NCBI GenBank assembly: GCA_029202485.1
Contig: CP119313.1
Coordinates: forward strand, 868,001 to 932,000
Direction: 5' to 3'
Length of the DNA: 64,000 nt
DNA from: Candidatus Pedobacter colombiensis
GTDB taxonomy: Bacteria > Bacteroidota > Bacteroidia > Sphingobacteriales > Sphingobacteriaceae
Position 1 is the stretch's first letter, and every line of letters starts with the position of its first letter. Positions 1 through 8,505 of this stretch are shown here, in pieces. The translations under genes and the position numbers were made by a program. The notes beneath the pieces were generated by a model that worked only from the letters and a program-made list of their open reading frames with translations, ran no database searches and was not told where the DNA came from.

Positions 1-1
1 T

Positions 2-1243
2 CCTTATGCCAATGTCTCTACCTACCAATATCTTAATGGAACGGTAATGGGCATGAAGGATAATATCTGGTCAAAAAACTACTCGGTTATTGCCAATTTG
101 AACAATATCATCAATACCATTGATAGCTATAAGGATAAGATGCATCCAACCCATTATGCCATGATTAAGGGCGAAGCTCTGGGTTTAAGAGCTTTTATAC
201 ACCTGGATCTTTATAGACTTTTTGGCTATGGCAATTTGAAAAATGCACCACAAGGTTTAAATGTAGTGGGACTCCCTTATGTCAATACCTACTCTAAGCA
301 GATTACACAACCAGTGGCGGGTAGAGACTATCTGGACAATGTAGAAAAAGATCTTTTGGCGTCTGAAGCCCTAATGTCTAAGTATGACATTGTTCTGAAT
401 ACATCAAGTTTCGATCTGGGTGTTGAGATTCCAAACCAGGATCAATTTTACAATAACAGAAGAATGCGTTTTAATTATTACGCGGTTAAAGCCACTCAAG
501 CCCGTTTGTATCTATGGAAAGGAGACTATGAGAAGGCCAGAGATGCAGCAGAAATCGTAACGACCAAAGGGTGGGGTACCCTGGTATCCTTTAACAACGG
601 TAATATCAATGATCCGAATGCAGTAAACAAGGATTATACCTTTAGCACCGAGCATATCTTTGCCTTGAATGTGCAGAATATGTTCGAATATATTAAACCT
701 TATATTGACCAATATGGACCGGATGGATTAAATACAAATAACCAGAGGTTAGCGCATAGCGGTAGCATTGCTAATACCTTATATGAAATCAGTACTAAGG
801 ACGGGATGTCTCTTTCTGATTATAGGTATAAGGAGCTTTATAAAAAGATTTCTCAAACGGATTATCTATTATTAAAATTTACCTATGTGACCAATTCAAC
901 TTTCAAAGACCGCATGCCTTTGATCAAGCTGCCGGAGATGTTTTATATTTTAGCTGAGTGTTATAATGAACTTGGTAATAGTTTGTTGGCGGTACAGCAA
1001 CTAAACACGGTACGTACCAATAGAGGGATTGCAACGACCTACAAGCTCAGTGAAAGTTTAAATCAAGAGCAGGTACGGGCCGAAATACAGCTGGAATACC
1101 GTAAAGAATTTGTGAGTGAAGGCCAACTCTTCTATTTCTATAAACGAAGAGGCAATTTGACTATTCCAAATACCAACAAAGCGATGGACAATAGCGTATA
1201 TGTGCTACCCCTTCCACAACGAGAAATCGAACTGGGCAATTAA
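2..1243 (+). CDS. SusD/RagB-family outer-membrane glycan-binding lipoprotein, 5' truncated by the window edge
   Basis: The reading frame is open from base 2, so the N-terminus, with its lipobox, lies outside the window; 413 residues are visible. An early segment (LGLRAFIHLDLYRLFG) matches the SusD N-terminal TPR region, and a late segment (KLPEMFYILAECYNELGN) matches the conserved C-terminal helix pair. SusD proteins sit on the cell surface and deliver ligand to a SusC TonB-dependent transporter, whose gene should lie just upstream. A DUF4843 lipoprotein gene follows after 27 bp in the same direction, so this is the left part of an operon reaching about base 6103. The family is clear; the ligand cannot be told. 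Confidence 0.9.
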   Translation, partial: PYANVSTYQYLNGTVMGMKDNIWSKNYSVIANLNNIINTIDSYKDKMHPTHYAMIKGEALGLRAFIHLDLYRLFGYGNLKNAPQGLNVVGLPYVNTYSKQITQPVAGRDYLDNVEKDLLASEALMSKYDIVLNTSSFDLGVEIPNQDQFYNNRRMRFNYYAVKATQARLYLWKGDYEKARDAAEIVTTKGWGTLVSFNNGNINDPNAVNKDYTFSTEHIFALNVQNMFEYIKPYIDQYGPDGLNTNNQRLAHSGSIANTLYEISTKDGMSLSDYRYKELYKKISQTDYLLLKFTYVTNSTFKDRMPLIKLPEMFYILAECYNELGNSLLAVQQLNTVRTNRGIATTYKLSESLNQEQVRAEIQLEYRKEFVSEGQLFYFYKRRGNLTIPNTNKAMDNSVYVLPLPQREIELGN

Positions 1244-1270
1244 TGGTTAAAATTCTAGCACCAAAATATT

Positions 1271-2002
1271 ATGAAAAGAAATAAAGCAATTTTTAATCTT
1301 TCGCTCTTCCTTCTGTTGCTTCTGGGCGCTTGCAAGAAAGAGCAGTTGAAAATCTATGAGGATAAATCCCCATCCCTGTATGGGCTTTCCGGTTATTCGT
1401 ATTCCTTTATTGAGGATCTTACAGCGCAAACGAAGACCATCTACCTTACGGTCAGGCTATCCGGTGAACTGAAGAATTATGATCGTAACTTCAAAATAGA
1501 GACGGTCTTCGATAGTACAACTACTGCCAAACCCGAATGGTTCGAAATTAAAGAAGGTGTATTACCCAAGAATAGCACTGAAGGGCGTGTCGCCATTGTC
1601 TTGAAACGTAATAAAACTGTAGATACCTCTTTAGTTAACCTGACTGTACGACTTTTACCTTCAAATGAGTTGGGTACGATGCTTGGTACGATGTCCAAAG
1701 TAACCTGGACGGCTAAGATCATCCAACCTGTTAACTGGTCATGGATGCGCTATTATTTGGGGGCGGATTTTTCTACAGGCTGGTACCAATTTGTAATGCA
1801 GGTAACTGGAAGAACCTCTTTTCCTTACTATCCTACCTTAGCGAGCTCTGACCCTGTAACTTGGTGGATGTCGGCAGGTGAAATACAAGCCTGGGGATTG
1901 AAAGTGAAAGAAGCACTTATCGAGTATAATCTGCAACACCCGAATGATCCTTTTATTCACAATGATGGTCCCAAAAAAGGCCTTCCAGTTGTCTTTTACT
2001 AA
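1271..2002 (+). CDS. DUF4843-family lipoprotein
   Basis: This 243-residue protein starts with a short signal peptide and a lipobox (LLLGACKK, Cys21), so it is predicted to be an envelope lipoprotein. The remainder reads as a beta-rich domain and contains a WMSAGEIQAWG-like segment. DUF4843 proteins are typically encoded directly after SusD in loci that also carry a PKD-like lipoprotein, which is the order seen here. The biochemical role of the family is not known; an accessory surface-binding role is an inference from the neighbourhood. The family call rests on length, lipobox and gene order together with overall resemblance. Confidence 0.75.
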   Translation: MKRNKAIFNLSLFLLLLLGACKKEQLKIYEDKSPSLYGLSGYSYSFIEDLTAQTKTIYLTVRLSGELKNYDRNFKIETVFDSTTTAKPEWFEIKEGVLPKNSTEGRVAIVLKRNKTVDTSLVNLTVRLLPSNELGTMLGTMSKVTWTAKIIQPVNWSWMRYYLGADFSTGWYQFVMQVTGRTSFPYYPTLASSDPVTWWMSAGEIQAWGLKVKEALIEYNLQHPNDPFIHNDGPKKGLPVVFY

Positions 2003-2018
2003 ATTTTAACAAAAAGAA

Positions 2019-3626
2019 ATGAGACATATTATCTATACATTATTTTGTATCACTGTGCTAATGGGGTCCTGTATTAAGGACAGGTCAACACTGAATCTTT
2101 ATAAGGTCTCCAATATAGGCATTGATACTGCAGGTTTACCTGTAAAATATACAGTATTCCAACAGGGCACATTATCAGTAAAACCCACTGTAACTGTAGA
2201 AAATACCTACAGAGAGCGTCTGAAGTACAAATGGACAATGAATGCCTATCAAGGGTATGAGCGTGTGGTGGGTACCCAAGAGCATCTTAATGCCGTCATC
2301 ACCGAGTTGCCTTCAGCAATTTCGTATAAATTGATTTTTACGGCAACAGATTCCACAAATAATGTCAAGGCTTTTTTTACCTGGGACATAACCGTTATTT
2401 CTCCATTTGGTCAAGGCCTTATTGTGGCAGATACCCGTGATGAGCAGAATAGTGATGTCAATCTGATTATGGCCTTTAACTTTACAACGTCAATATTAAA
2501 AGACAGTGCAAGCACAAATATTATGCGTAATGCTTACAGTACTGCTAATGGTCAAAAGATCAACGGAATTGTCAAACGACTCAGCTACCACAAGTATAAT
2601 AGTTATAAGGATGTTACTTTCATGACTGACAAATCCTTTATCCGTATTGACCCCAACTCTTATATGAAGAAAAGTTTAGATAATGAACTTTTTGCCCTTC
2701 CGCAGGATAAGATTCAACCTGATGATATATCTACAGCCCACTACCTAAATCAACACCAGTATATCATCAATAATGGAAAAGGCTATGGTCGGTATGGCGA
2801 CAGTCAAAAGTTCGGCTATTCTTTCCTGGCATCTGATAAGAAGGGCTATCAGGCCAATAAAATTTTGGGATTACAAAATCCGGGCGTAGTGCAATCTGGG
2901 GGTGTCTTGTACGATGAGTTAAACAACCGCTTCCTTTTATTGCCGAGGATGACCTCTATGGCCGATCCACTCAGAAATTTTGATGCAACAGATCTGAACA
3001 ATCCCTTAACTAAATTTGATCCCAATAATATGGGCAACAAGACCTGCAGGTACTTATTTGAGGGTTATGATGCACGTATTATTGCCATTATGAAAGAACG
3101 TGATCAGGATAAATACTACGCCTACCAGATTAAACTAACAAATCCCTTTACAGGGGCAATGGGAATAGCCGTTAATGACCTTAGTCAAAATCCCGAAATT
3201 AGCACTGCGAAGTACTTTACCTCTTCCAATATGGAGCAGGTCTTATTCTATGCCACAGAATACAAAGTTTATGCGACCATCACCGAAATTGGAGTGCCTT
3301 CAACGACCAGTCTACGGTATACAGTAAAACCGGGAGAGAAGATCACAGGTATGAATATTTATTATGGTGCAGGGGTTTACGATCCAGGAGCAGGACGTAT
3401 GTATTTGCCTAGCACAAGTGACCCCACAAATTGGGCTAAGCGTGTAACACTTAATGCTGCTCAACGATTGGTCATACTCAGTACTTATAATGAAAGTACC
3501 AAAGAAGGAAAGATTATCACTATTCCTATTGAAACATTAGGCGTAGGAGGGTTAGTGACCAATCCGGATTACATCCGCACCTATGATGGTTTTGGAAGAA
3601 TTACTGCATTTGGTATTCAGATTTAG
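2019..3626 (+). CDS. PKD-like family lipoprotein
   Basis: A lipoprotein signal (LMGSCIKD, Cys18) is followed by an Ig/PKD-like beta-sandwich at about residues 30-130, with the YKWTMN strand and a closing WDITV strand. The rest of the 535 residues, about 135 onward, looks like a repeated-blade beta structure with no catalytic motif I recognise. It starts 17 bp after the DUF4843 gene. In Bacteroidota this class of surface lipoprotein accompanies SusC/SusD/DUF4843 sets and probably contributes ligand binding at the cell surface; that role is inferred from context. A long inverted repeat follows the stop codon. Confidence 0.75.
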   Translation: MRHIIYTLFCITVLMGSCIKDRSTLNLYKVSNIGIDTAGLPVKYTVFQQGTLSVKPTVTVENTYRERLKYKWTMNAYQGYERVVGTQEHLNAVITELPSAISYKLIFTATDSTNNVKAFFTWDITVISPFGQGLIVADTRDEQNSDVNLIMAFNFTTSILKDSASTNIMRNAYSTANGQKINGIVKRLSYHKYNSYKDVTFMTDKSFIRIDPNSYMKKSLDNELFALPQDKIQPDDISTAHYLNQHQYIINNGKGYGRYGDSQKFGYSFLASDKKGYQANKILGLQNPGVVQSGGVLYDELNNRFLLLPRMTSMADPLRNFDATDLNNPLTKFDPNNMGNKTCRYLFEGYDARIIAIMKERDQDKYYAYQIKLTNPFTGAMGIAVNDLSQNPEISTAKYFTSSNMEQVLFYATEYKVYATITEIGVPSTTSLRYTVKPGEKITGMNIYYGAGVYDPGAGRMYLPSTSDPTNWAKRVTLNAAQRLVILSTYNESTKEGKIITIPIETLGVGGLVTNPDYIRTYDGFGRITAFGIQI

Positions 3627-3634
3627 TATACATT

Positions 3635-3672
3635 TTTAGGTTTTGGAGGTATTATGGCCTTCAAAACCTAAA
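3635..3672 (+). terminator. Long hairpin between the PKD-like and thioredoxin genes
   Basis: TTTAGGTTTTGGAGG pairs with CCTTCAAAACCTAAA (one G-T pair) around an 8-base loop. No run of T follows, so this is a weak terminator at best. It may instead be an attenuating or RNA-processing stem that lowers expression of the downstream redox genes relative to the SusD-linked genes. Confidence 0.45.
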
Positions 3673-3733
3673 CTAACGTGAGGACTGCTAGAAGTCAAAA
3701 ATAAATAAGTATTAAAATAAAACAGTTCAAAAA

Positions 3734-4966
3734 ATGAAAAGTTTAAAAGTAATAGTATTCGGTATCTGCCTTATTTTATTGGGGCATGAGGGGTTTTCTC
3801 AAGGGATTAACTTTCAGCACAACCTGGAAGAAGCCATGAAATTGGCCAGGCAGGAAAACAAAATGATTTTTGTGGATTTCTATACCTCATGGTGTGGCCC
3901 TTGTAAGGCTATGTCGGCCGATATATTTCCACAGAAATCTGTGGGCGACTTTTACAATGATAAATTTATCAATGTCAAGATACAATGCGACGATTCAGGT
4001 TATGGAGTAGAATTAGGCAAACAATACAAGGTGCAGGCTTATCCTACCCTGATGTATCTGGATGCCAATGGTACCACAGTACACTCTGTAGCGGGTGGTA
4101 TGGACACACGAGGCTTTATCGAATTAGGAAAGACTGCCTTGGATCCCAACAAAAATCAACTGGTTCTGGTCAAACAATGGGATGCTGGTAATAGAGATCA
4201 GGCTTTTATGGCCAGGTACTTCCAGATGCTGATCAGATCTTACCGCGGTGATAAAGCGCACTACGATTTTGAAAAGTATTTTGAATCGCTTCCCAAAGAC
4301 AAAAAAGCTTCCAGGAATACCTATGATCTGATGAAAGTTGTTAATGTGGGACCTTTCTCCCCATCTTTTGAATACATGGAGAAAAATACAAAGGACTTCT
4401 ATAAGTCCATTGGAAAACCAAAAATCGACAGCGCTATTGCTACCGCTTATCTTTGGTATTTTAAGGGGCTGCAAGCCGGAGGTTTTAGCAGTAAGGATGG
4501 TATGACCGAGTTTAATGCCAAAATGAAGCTGTTCAAAGATAAGAAATATCCTTTCTACGATGAGTATGCAGAGTATTATGCTGTCTTTGACTCTAAAGGT
4601 GCCGACGGGAAAGATGACATCAATCTCTATATGAAAAGAGGCACAGACTTCTTGAATAAATATGGTAAAAAGAATGATGCTTATGCCGTATCGTTGACCA
4701 GCATGTTAGGCAATTGGACTGGTGGCAAGGATAAGGGTGCTGCAGGCATACAATGGATGGAAGAACTGTTCAAGCGGAATAGAGATCCTAAGTATTTGAA
4801 CACTTATTTTTATATCCTATGGCGCAACTATCATTGGGATCAAGCTTTAATAGTAGGTGATGAAATTAAAGCGAATCTGGTAAAAGAAGGGAGCTCTACG
4901 AAGACTATAGACGACCAAATCAAAATGGTAACCGATGCAAAAGAAAAGTATAAAAATAGATCTTAA
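3734..4966 (+). CDS. Exported thioredoxin-family protein
   Basis: The protein has 410 residues. A cleavable signal peptide ends near residue 22 (GFSQ). A thioredoxin domain covers about residues 25-135 with the active site WCGPCK (Cys54, Cys57) and a later YPT cis-proline. The remaining 270 residues are mainly helical and TPR-like with no motif I recognise. It should act as a periplasmic disulfide oxidoreductase. Six bases after its stop comes a second thioredoxin-fold gene, so the two are very likely co-transcribed and may form an electron relay. It follows the SusD, DUF4843 and PKD-like genes on the same strand, a recurrent arrangement in Bacteroidota. Confidence 0.85.
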   Translation: MKSLKVIVFGICLILLGHEGFSQGINFQHNLEEAMKLARQENKMIFVDFYTSWCGPCKAMSADIFPQKSVGDFYNDKFINVKIQCDDSGYGVELGKQYKVQAYPTLMYLDANGTTVHSVAGGMDTRGFIELGKTALDPNKNQLVLVKQWDAGNRDQAFMARYFQMLIRSYRGDKAHYDFEKYFESLPKDKKASRNTYDLMKVVNVGPFSPSFEYMEKNTKDFYKSIGKPKIDSAIATAYLWYFKGLQAGGFSSKDGMTEFNAKMKLFKDKKYPFYDEYAEYYAVFDSKGADGKDDINLYMKRGTDFLNKYGKKNDAYAVSLTSMLGNWTGGKDKGAAGIQWMEELFKRNRDPKYLNTYFYILWRNYHWDQALIVGDEIKANLVKEGSSTKTIDDQIKMVTDAKEKYKNRS

Positions 4967-4972
4967 TATTAA

Positions 4973-6103
4973 ATGAAGAAATTAATTTTAACAGCAGCGA
5001 TGTCCTTCCCTTTGTTGGTTTGGGCTCAAAATGATACGTTTAGTATTGAAGGAAAAGTGACGAATGCAAAGAATGGTGCTAAGGCCTATTTAACATACAT
5101 GATTGGGGGCAACAGGGGGACAATAGATTCTGCTGAATTGAAAAATGGAGCGTTTTCATTTTCGGGTAAAGTTGCAACTCCAGGTATTGGCACGATAACA
5201 CTTTCGCATGACGGAATAGGTAGAGGAGGCAAGGATCCCGACAATTACAAGGTGTTTTTAGATAAAGGTGCAATTGTGTTGTTAGCAAAGGATTCTATTA
5301 AATATGCGACCGTTTCTGGGGCTAAATTGAGTGTGGAATACGTACGTTATAACCAGCTTTTTGCTGCACAAACATTGGCTCAAGCTGGTTTAGATAAGGA
5401 GTGGGCGGCTGGAACTGAGGAGCAGAAAAAAGACGGAACCTTAGCGAAGCGCTTAAGGGCAAAGTTTGAGCCTATTACTGCGGAAAAACAAAGGATTCAA
5501 AGTGAGTATATTCAAAAGAACCCGGATTCGTACTTTAGTTTGGTGGCTTTAAAAGAAATAGGTGGGTCACAGCTTGATGTAGGAAAGATCGAGCCTGTTT
5601 TTAATACCTTATCGGCATCGCTAAAAAACAGTGCTTCCGGGCAAGCGTTTGCTAAACAAATTTCTGCAGCTAAAGCAACAGCAAAAGGTGCCATAGCTCC
5701 GGATTTTGTACAAGCCGACATAAACGGTAAGGAAGTAAAGCTTTCTGATTTCAAAGGGAAATATGTATTGCTGGATTTCTGGGCAAGCTGGTGCGGTCCA
5801 TGTCGCGCTGAAAATCCAAATGTTGTAGCTACTTTTCACAAGTTTAAAGATAAAAACTTTACAGTTTTAGGCATTTCTTTAGATAATCCGGGGAAAAAGG
5901 AAGATTGGTTGAAGGCTATTGAGAAGGATAAATTGGAATGGACACAATTAAGTGATTTGCAGGGATGGAAAAATGCTGTGGCTGGTCTTTATGGGGTTAG
6001 AGCAATTCCGCAAAACTATTTGATTGGTCCGGATGGAAAGATCATTGCCAGCAATTTGAGAGGTGATGATTTAGCGGTAAAACTTGAGGAGATCTTGAAG
6101 TAG
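4973..6103 (+). CDS. TlpA-like disulfide oxidoreductase with DUF4369-type N-terminus
   Basis: A signal peptide ends at about residue 19 (LVWAQ). Residues 25-120 form a beta-rich domain of the DUF4369 type, which commonly precedes TlpA/AhpC-like domains in Bacteroidota. Residues 238-376 are a TlpA/ResA-like redoxin with WASWCGPCR (Cys274, Cys277) and an IPQNYLI cis-proline segment. It likely keeps envelope cysteines reduced or re-oxidises them, depending on an unseen partner. The gene is separated from the upstream thioredoxin gene by six bases and ends this operon. Confidence 0.88.
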   Translation: MKKLILTAAMSFPLLVWAQNDTFSIEGKVTNAKNGAKAYLTYMIGGNRGTIDSAELKNGAFSFSGKVATPGIGTITLSHDGIGRGGKDPDNYKVFLDKGAIVLLAKDSIKYATVSGAKLSVEYVRYNQLFAAQTLAQAGLDKEWAAGTEEQKKDGTLAKRLRAKFEPITAEKQRIQSEYIQKNPDSYFSLVALKEIGGSQLDVGKIEPVFNTLSASLKNSASGQAFAKQISAAKATAKGAIAPDFVQADINGKEVKLSDFKGKYVLLDFWASWCGPCRAENPNVVATFHKFKDKNFTVLGISLDNPGKKEDWLKAIEKDKLEWTQLSDLQGWKNAVAGLYGVRAIPQNYLIGPDGKIIASNLRGDDLAVKLEEILK

Positions 6104-6214
6104 GTACTTAAATTCATCAACACTATTTGTATAAATTGTTCGTTTTAATTGAGTATTCTTTTTAAGATGTGAAACTTATTTTTTATCATTACGGACACAA
6201 ATACAACAACACAA

Positions 6215-6736
6215 ATGAAATTTTTAAGAACCAGTTTATTATTGGCAGCTATTGGTCTGCTTACAATGTCCGTGCAATCTTGTAAAACAAAGAAAGCAAT
6301 TGTTCAACCACCCGCACCAGTTGAAAAACCGGCACCTCCTGTTGAAGAGAAAAAACCTGAGCCTACACCTGAGCCAAAACCAGCGCCTGTAGAAGAAAAA
6401 CCTGATTACAACTTTCATAATGTTCAGTTTGAGTTTAATTCAGGAGTATTGAAGACAGCGTCATTTGAAGTGTTGGATAGGATTGCTGCCGAAATGAAGA
6501 AAGATCCATCGGTAAAATTTGCGATCAATGGTCACTCTTCAATTGAAGGATCTGCGGAACACAACATGTCGTTGTCTGTAGATAGAGCAAACTCTGTGAA
6601 GTCATACCTGGTAAATGCAGGGATTAGCGGAAGTCGGTTAATTGTAAAAGGTTATGGCGCTACAAAACCCGCTGTACCTAATACCACAGAAGAGGGGAGA
6701 GCTTTGAATCGTAGGGTTGAGTTTAAGCTTCTTTAA
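6215..6736 (+). CDS. OmpA-family peptidoglycan-associated lipoprotein
   Basis: This 173-residue protein has a lipobox at Cys23 (SVQSCKT), then a proline/glutamate-rich spacer at about residues 31-62. The C-terminal OmpA domain at about 65-173 contains the NGHSS segment and a LSVDRANSVKSYL helix. The family anchors the outer membrane to peptidoglycan. The usual GHTD motif reads GHSS here, so the aspartate that normally contacts diaminopimelate is replaced, while the arginine of the SVDRA helix is kept. It is monocistronic, with a strong terminator downstream. Confidence 0.9.
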   Translation: MKFLRTSLLLAAIGLLTMSVQSCKTKKAIVQPPAPVEKPAPPVEEKKPEPTPEPKPAPVEEKPDYNFHNVQFEFNSGVLKTASFEVLDRIAAEMKKDPSVKFAINGHSSIEGSAEHNMSLSVDRANSVKSYLVNAGISGSRLIVKGYGATKPAVPNTTEEGRALNRRVEFKLL

Positions 6737-6752
6737 TTAAGAAAAGTTTTAT

Positions 6753-6795
6753 AAGCCGTCCGAAAAGACCTTTTGTCGTTTCGGATGGCTTTTTA
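6753..6795 (+). terminator. Rho-independent terminator after the OmpA-family gene
   Basis: AAGCCGTCCGAAA pairs with TTTCGGATGGCTT (one G-T pair) around a 13-base loop and is followed by a T-rich run. It lies between convergent genes and may act in both directions. Confidence 0.85.
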
Positions 6796-6808
6796 TTTAC
6801 ATACTCGT

Positions 6809-7780
6809 TTAGAGCTGACTAATCTTATCACCCTTGATAGGTGAATAATCAGATTTAACAGTACCGTTTACTGTGACCTTATCAAAAAAACATTTAATCC
6901 CTGTAGCCTGGTTAAAATCTTCTGTATCCTGAATATGGAAATGTAAATGCGGTTCAGATGAATTTCCCGAATTGCCACATTGGCCTAAAAGCTGTCCCGT
7001 CTTTACTTTGTCTCCTTGTTTGACCCTTACTGTACCTTGTTTGAAATGGGCAAATAAGATATACTCATTTTGCTGTGTCTTTAAAAGTATTGAATTGCCC
7101 AATGTATGCATGGTATTCATTAAACCAGGGATATTATCTTTTACGCCGTCAACAGCAAATACAACTTCTGCTTCGCATGGAGCAGTAAGACTCTGGCCAA
7201 ATGCATAATAATCTTCGTTCTTTTTGCCGTCAGTTTTATGACTTTTTCCTTCCGGATTGGTGATGATCATGTCAAAGGCATTCTTCTGCATTTTGGCAAC
7301 AACATGGTAATTCTGCTCTTTTGTATCGCCACCCCAGAATACAGTCCATTCTCCTTTAAATGGTAACTGCATCTTGCTTGTATTTCGTTTCTGGATCTCT
7401 GGACTTTGCTCTTGGAATGGTTTGGCATATATACCCGTAATTGCCTTGTTTTTATCCACGCTAAGGCTCAGTTGTATTGTCCCTTTTTCCAGTTCTGTTT
7501 TATAAACTCCAAATGGTTCCTGGTAATTGATGAATTTAGTTTGTTTTATATTGCCATAGTTGCTTTTGAGGTGAGAAAGAAATGCTTTAGTTTTTTCTAA
7601 TGGCAAAGCGACTTTGGTTTCTGAACTAAACAAGTTGAAAATGCTATCTGGCTGCTCAGCATTATAATAGGTCTGGAATTTAGCCATTGCATATTTACTT
7701 GCGGGACTTTCAGTCTGAGAAAAGCTAAGTGCTATAGTAGAAATTGTAATGAGTAGAGTTAGGAAAGCAGATTTTTTCAT
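6809..7780 (-). CDS. Exported M23 (LytM-type) peptidase with DUF3887-like N-terminus
   Basis: The protein has 323 residues. A signal peptide ends near residue 21. Residues 25-125 resemble a DUF3887-type domain. The M23 peptidase domain spans about 150-305. Candidate zinc ligands are His159 (NYHV), Asp170 (AFDMI) and the His278-Leu-His280 pair in SSEPHLHFHI, with a further His245 in FAHF. M23 enzymes are zinc metallopeptidases that usually cut peptidoglycan cross-bridges; some members act on other proteins. It is a single gene, convergent with the OmpA-family gene, with no partner genes nearby. Confidence 0.85.
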   Translation of the reverse strand: MKKSAFLTLLITISTIALSFSQTESPASKYAMAKFQTYYNAEQPDSIFNLFSSETKVALPLEKTKAFLSHLKSNYGNIKQTKFINYQEPFGVYKTELEKGTIQLSLSVDKNKAITGIYAKPFQEQSPEIQKRNTSKMQLPFKGEWTVFWGGDTKEQNYHVVAKMQKNAFDMIITNPEGKSHKTDGKKNEDYYAFGQSLTAPCEAEVVFAVDGVKDNIPGLMNTMHTLGNSILLKTQQNEYILFAHFKQGTVRVKQGDKVKTGQLLGQCGNSGNSSEPHLHFHIQDTEDFNQATGIKCFFDKVTVNGTVKSDYSPIKGDKISQL

Positions 7781-7835
7781 GATCTAATATAAGTACAATT
7801 CGTGATTTTAATATGAGCTTTTAATGAGAAGCTTA

Positions 7836-7843
7836 TACCTTTG
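7836..7843 (+). promoter_or_regulatory. Bacteroidota -7 promoter box (TACCTTTG)
   Basis: This is an exact match to TAnnTTTG, 17 bp ahead of the ATG at 7861. It argues against a GTG start at 7843, which would lie inside the promoter. No clear -33 TTTG element is seen. Confidence 0.4.
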
Positions 7844-7860
7844 TGAGTCAATACGAAGTT

Positions 7861-8406
7861 ATGCCTGTAAAATACCTGTTCCTTTCCATATTTGTACTTT
7901 TTTGTGCTGCTTCTAGTGCACAGGAAGCTATTGATTGTAAAAAGTTGTTAGACACAGAGCCTTATTTTGTAAAGCACAAATCATCAGAAAAGGACAGCCT
8001 GCTGAAACGCGATATTACCATCCTTAAACATTGCGGTAATTTTGAAACTATTGATAGCGTGTTTCTAAAAGGCCCTATGCTAGGTGCTTTAATGCTGGAT
8101 CAGGTTAGGATTGGAAAATCTGCTACTTATCGTACGCTTATAGATTATTTTAACGACTATAAAAAGACAATTGCCTATAAGGATTTTGTAAAGGGATTGG
8201 TTCTTTATAAAGAGCTGGCATTAAAGAAAGTTAACCTAGACAGTTGGGAAACCGATAAGGAACTATTTGTCAGAATGGGGTTTACTGCCGGCGATCTGGA
8301 GGATTTTAAAAGCTTTCTGACAAGTATGGCTGGGCAGGATTTAACCTATAAAGCTGCTTTGACCAGGTATATGAGCGACATTGAAACCATGCGGGTAGAT
8401 AAATAG
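7861..8406 (+). CDS. Exported protein of unknown function
   Basis: I do not recognise this 181-residue protein. The chosen ATG gives a good signal peptide (MPVKYLFLSIFVLFCAASSA); a GTG 18 bp upstream overlaps the -7 box and would spoil the signal. The mature part is largely helical, with two cysteines near its N-terminus (AIDCKK and KHCGN) that could pair. It sits alone between the M23 peptidase and the peptide-export cluster; whether it belongs to either is unclear. Confidence 0.7.
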   Translation: MPVKYLFLSIFVLFCAASSAQEAIDCKKLLDTEPYFVKHKSSEKDSLLKRDITILKHCGNFETIDSVFLKGPMLGALMLDQVRIGKSATYRTLIDYFNDYKKTIAYKDFVKGLVLYKELALKKVNLDSWETDKELFVRMGFTAGDLEDFKSFLTSMAGQDLTYKAALTRYMSDIETMRVDK

Positions 8407-8505
8407 ACCTTCTCAGCTGTTAAATGAAACGAGTAATTTATGTGATTTTTTTGTTAATTAATCAAATTACTTTTTTACATTTAAACTAACCAAATATTCC
8501 ACATT

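Noticed and set aside
7843..7860. GTG start extending the unknown exported protein by six residues
   Set aside because: The codon overlaps a -7 promoter box and would damage the signal peptide; ATG at 7861 fits better.
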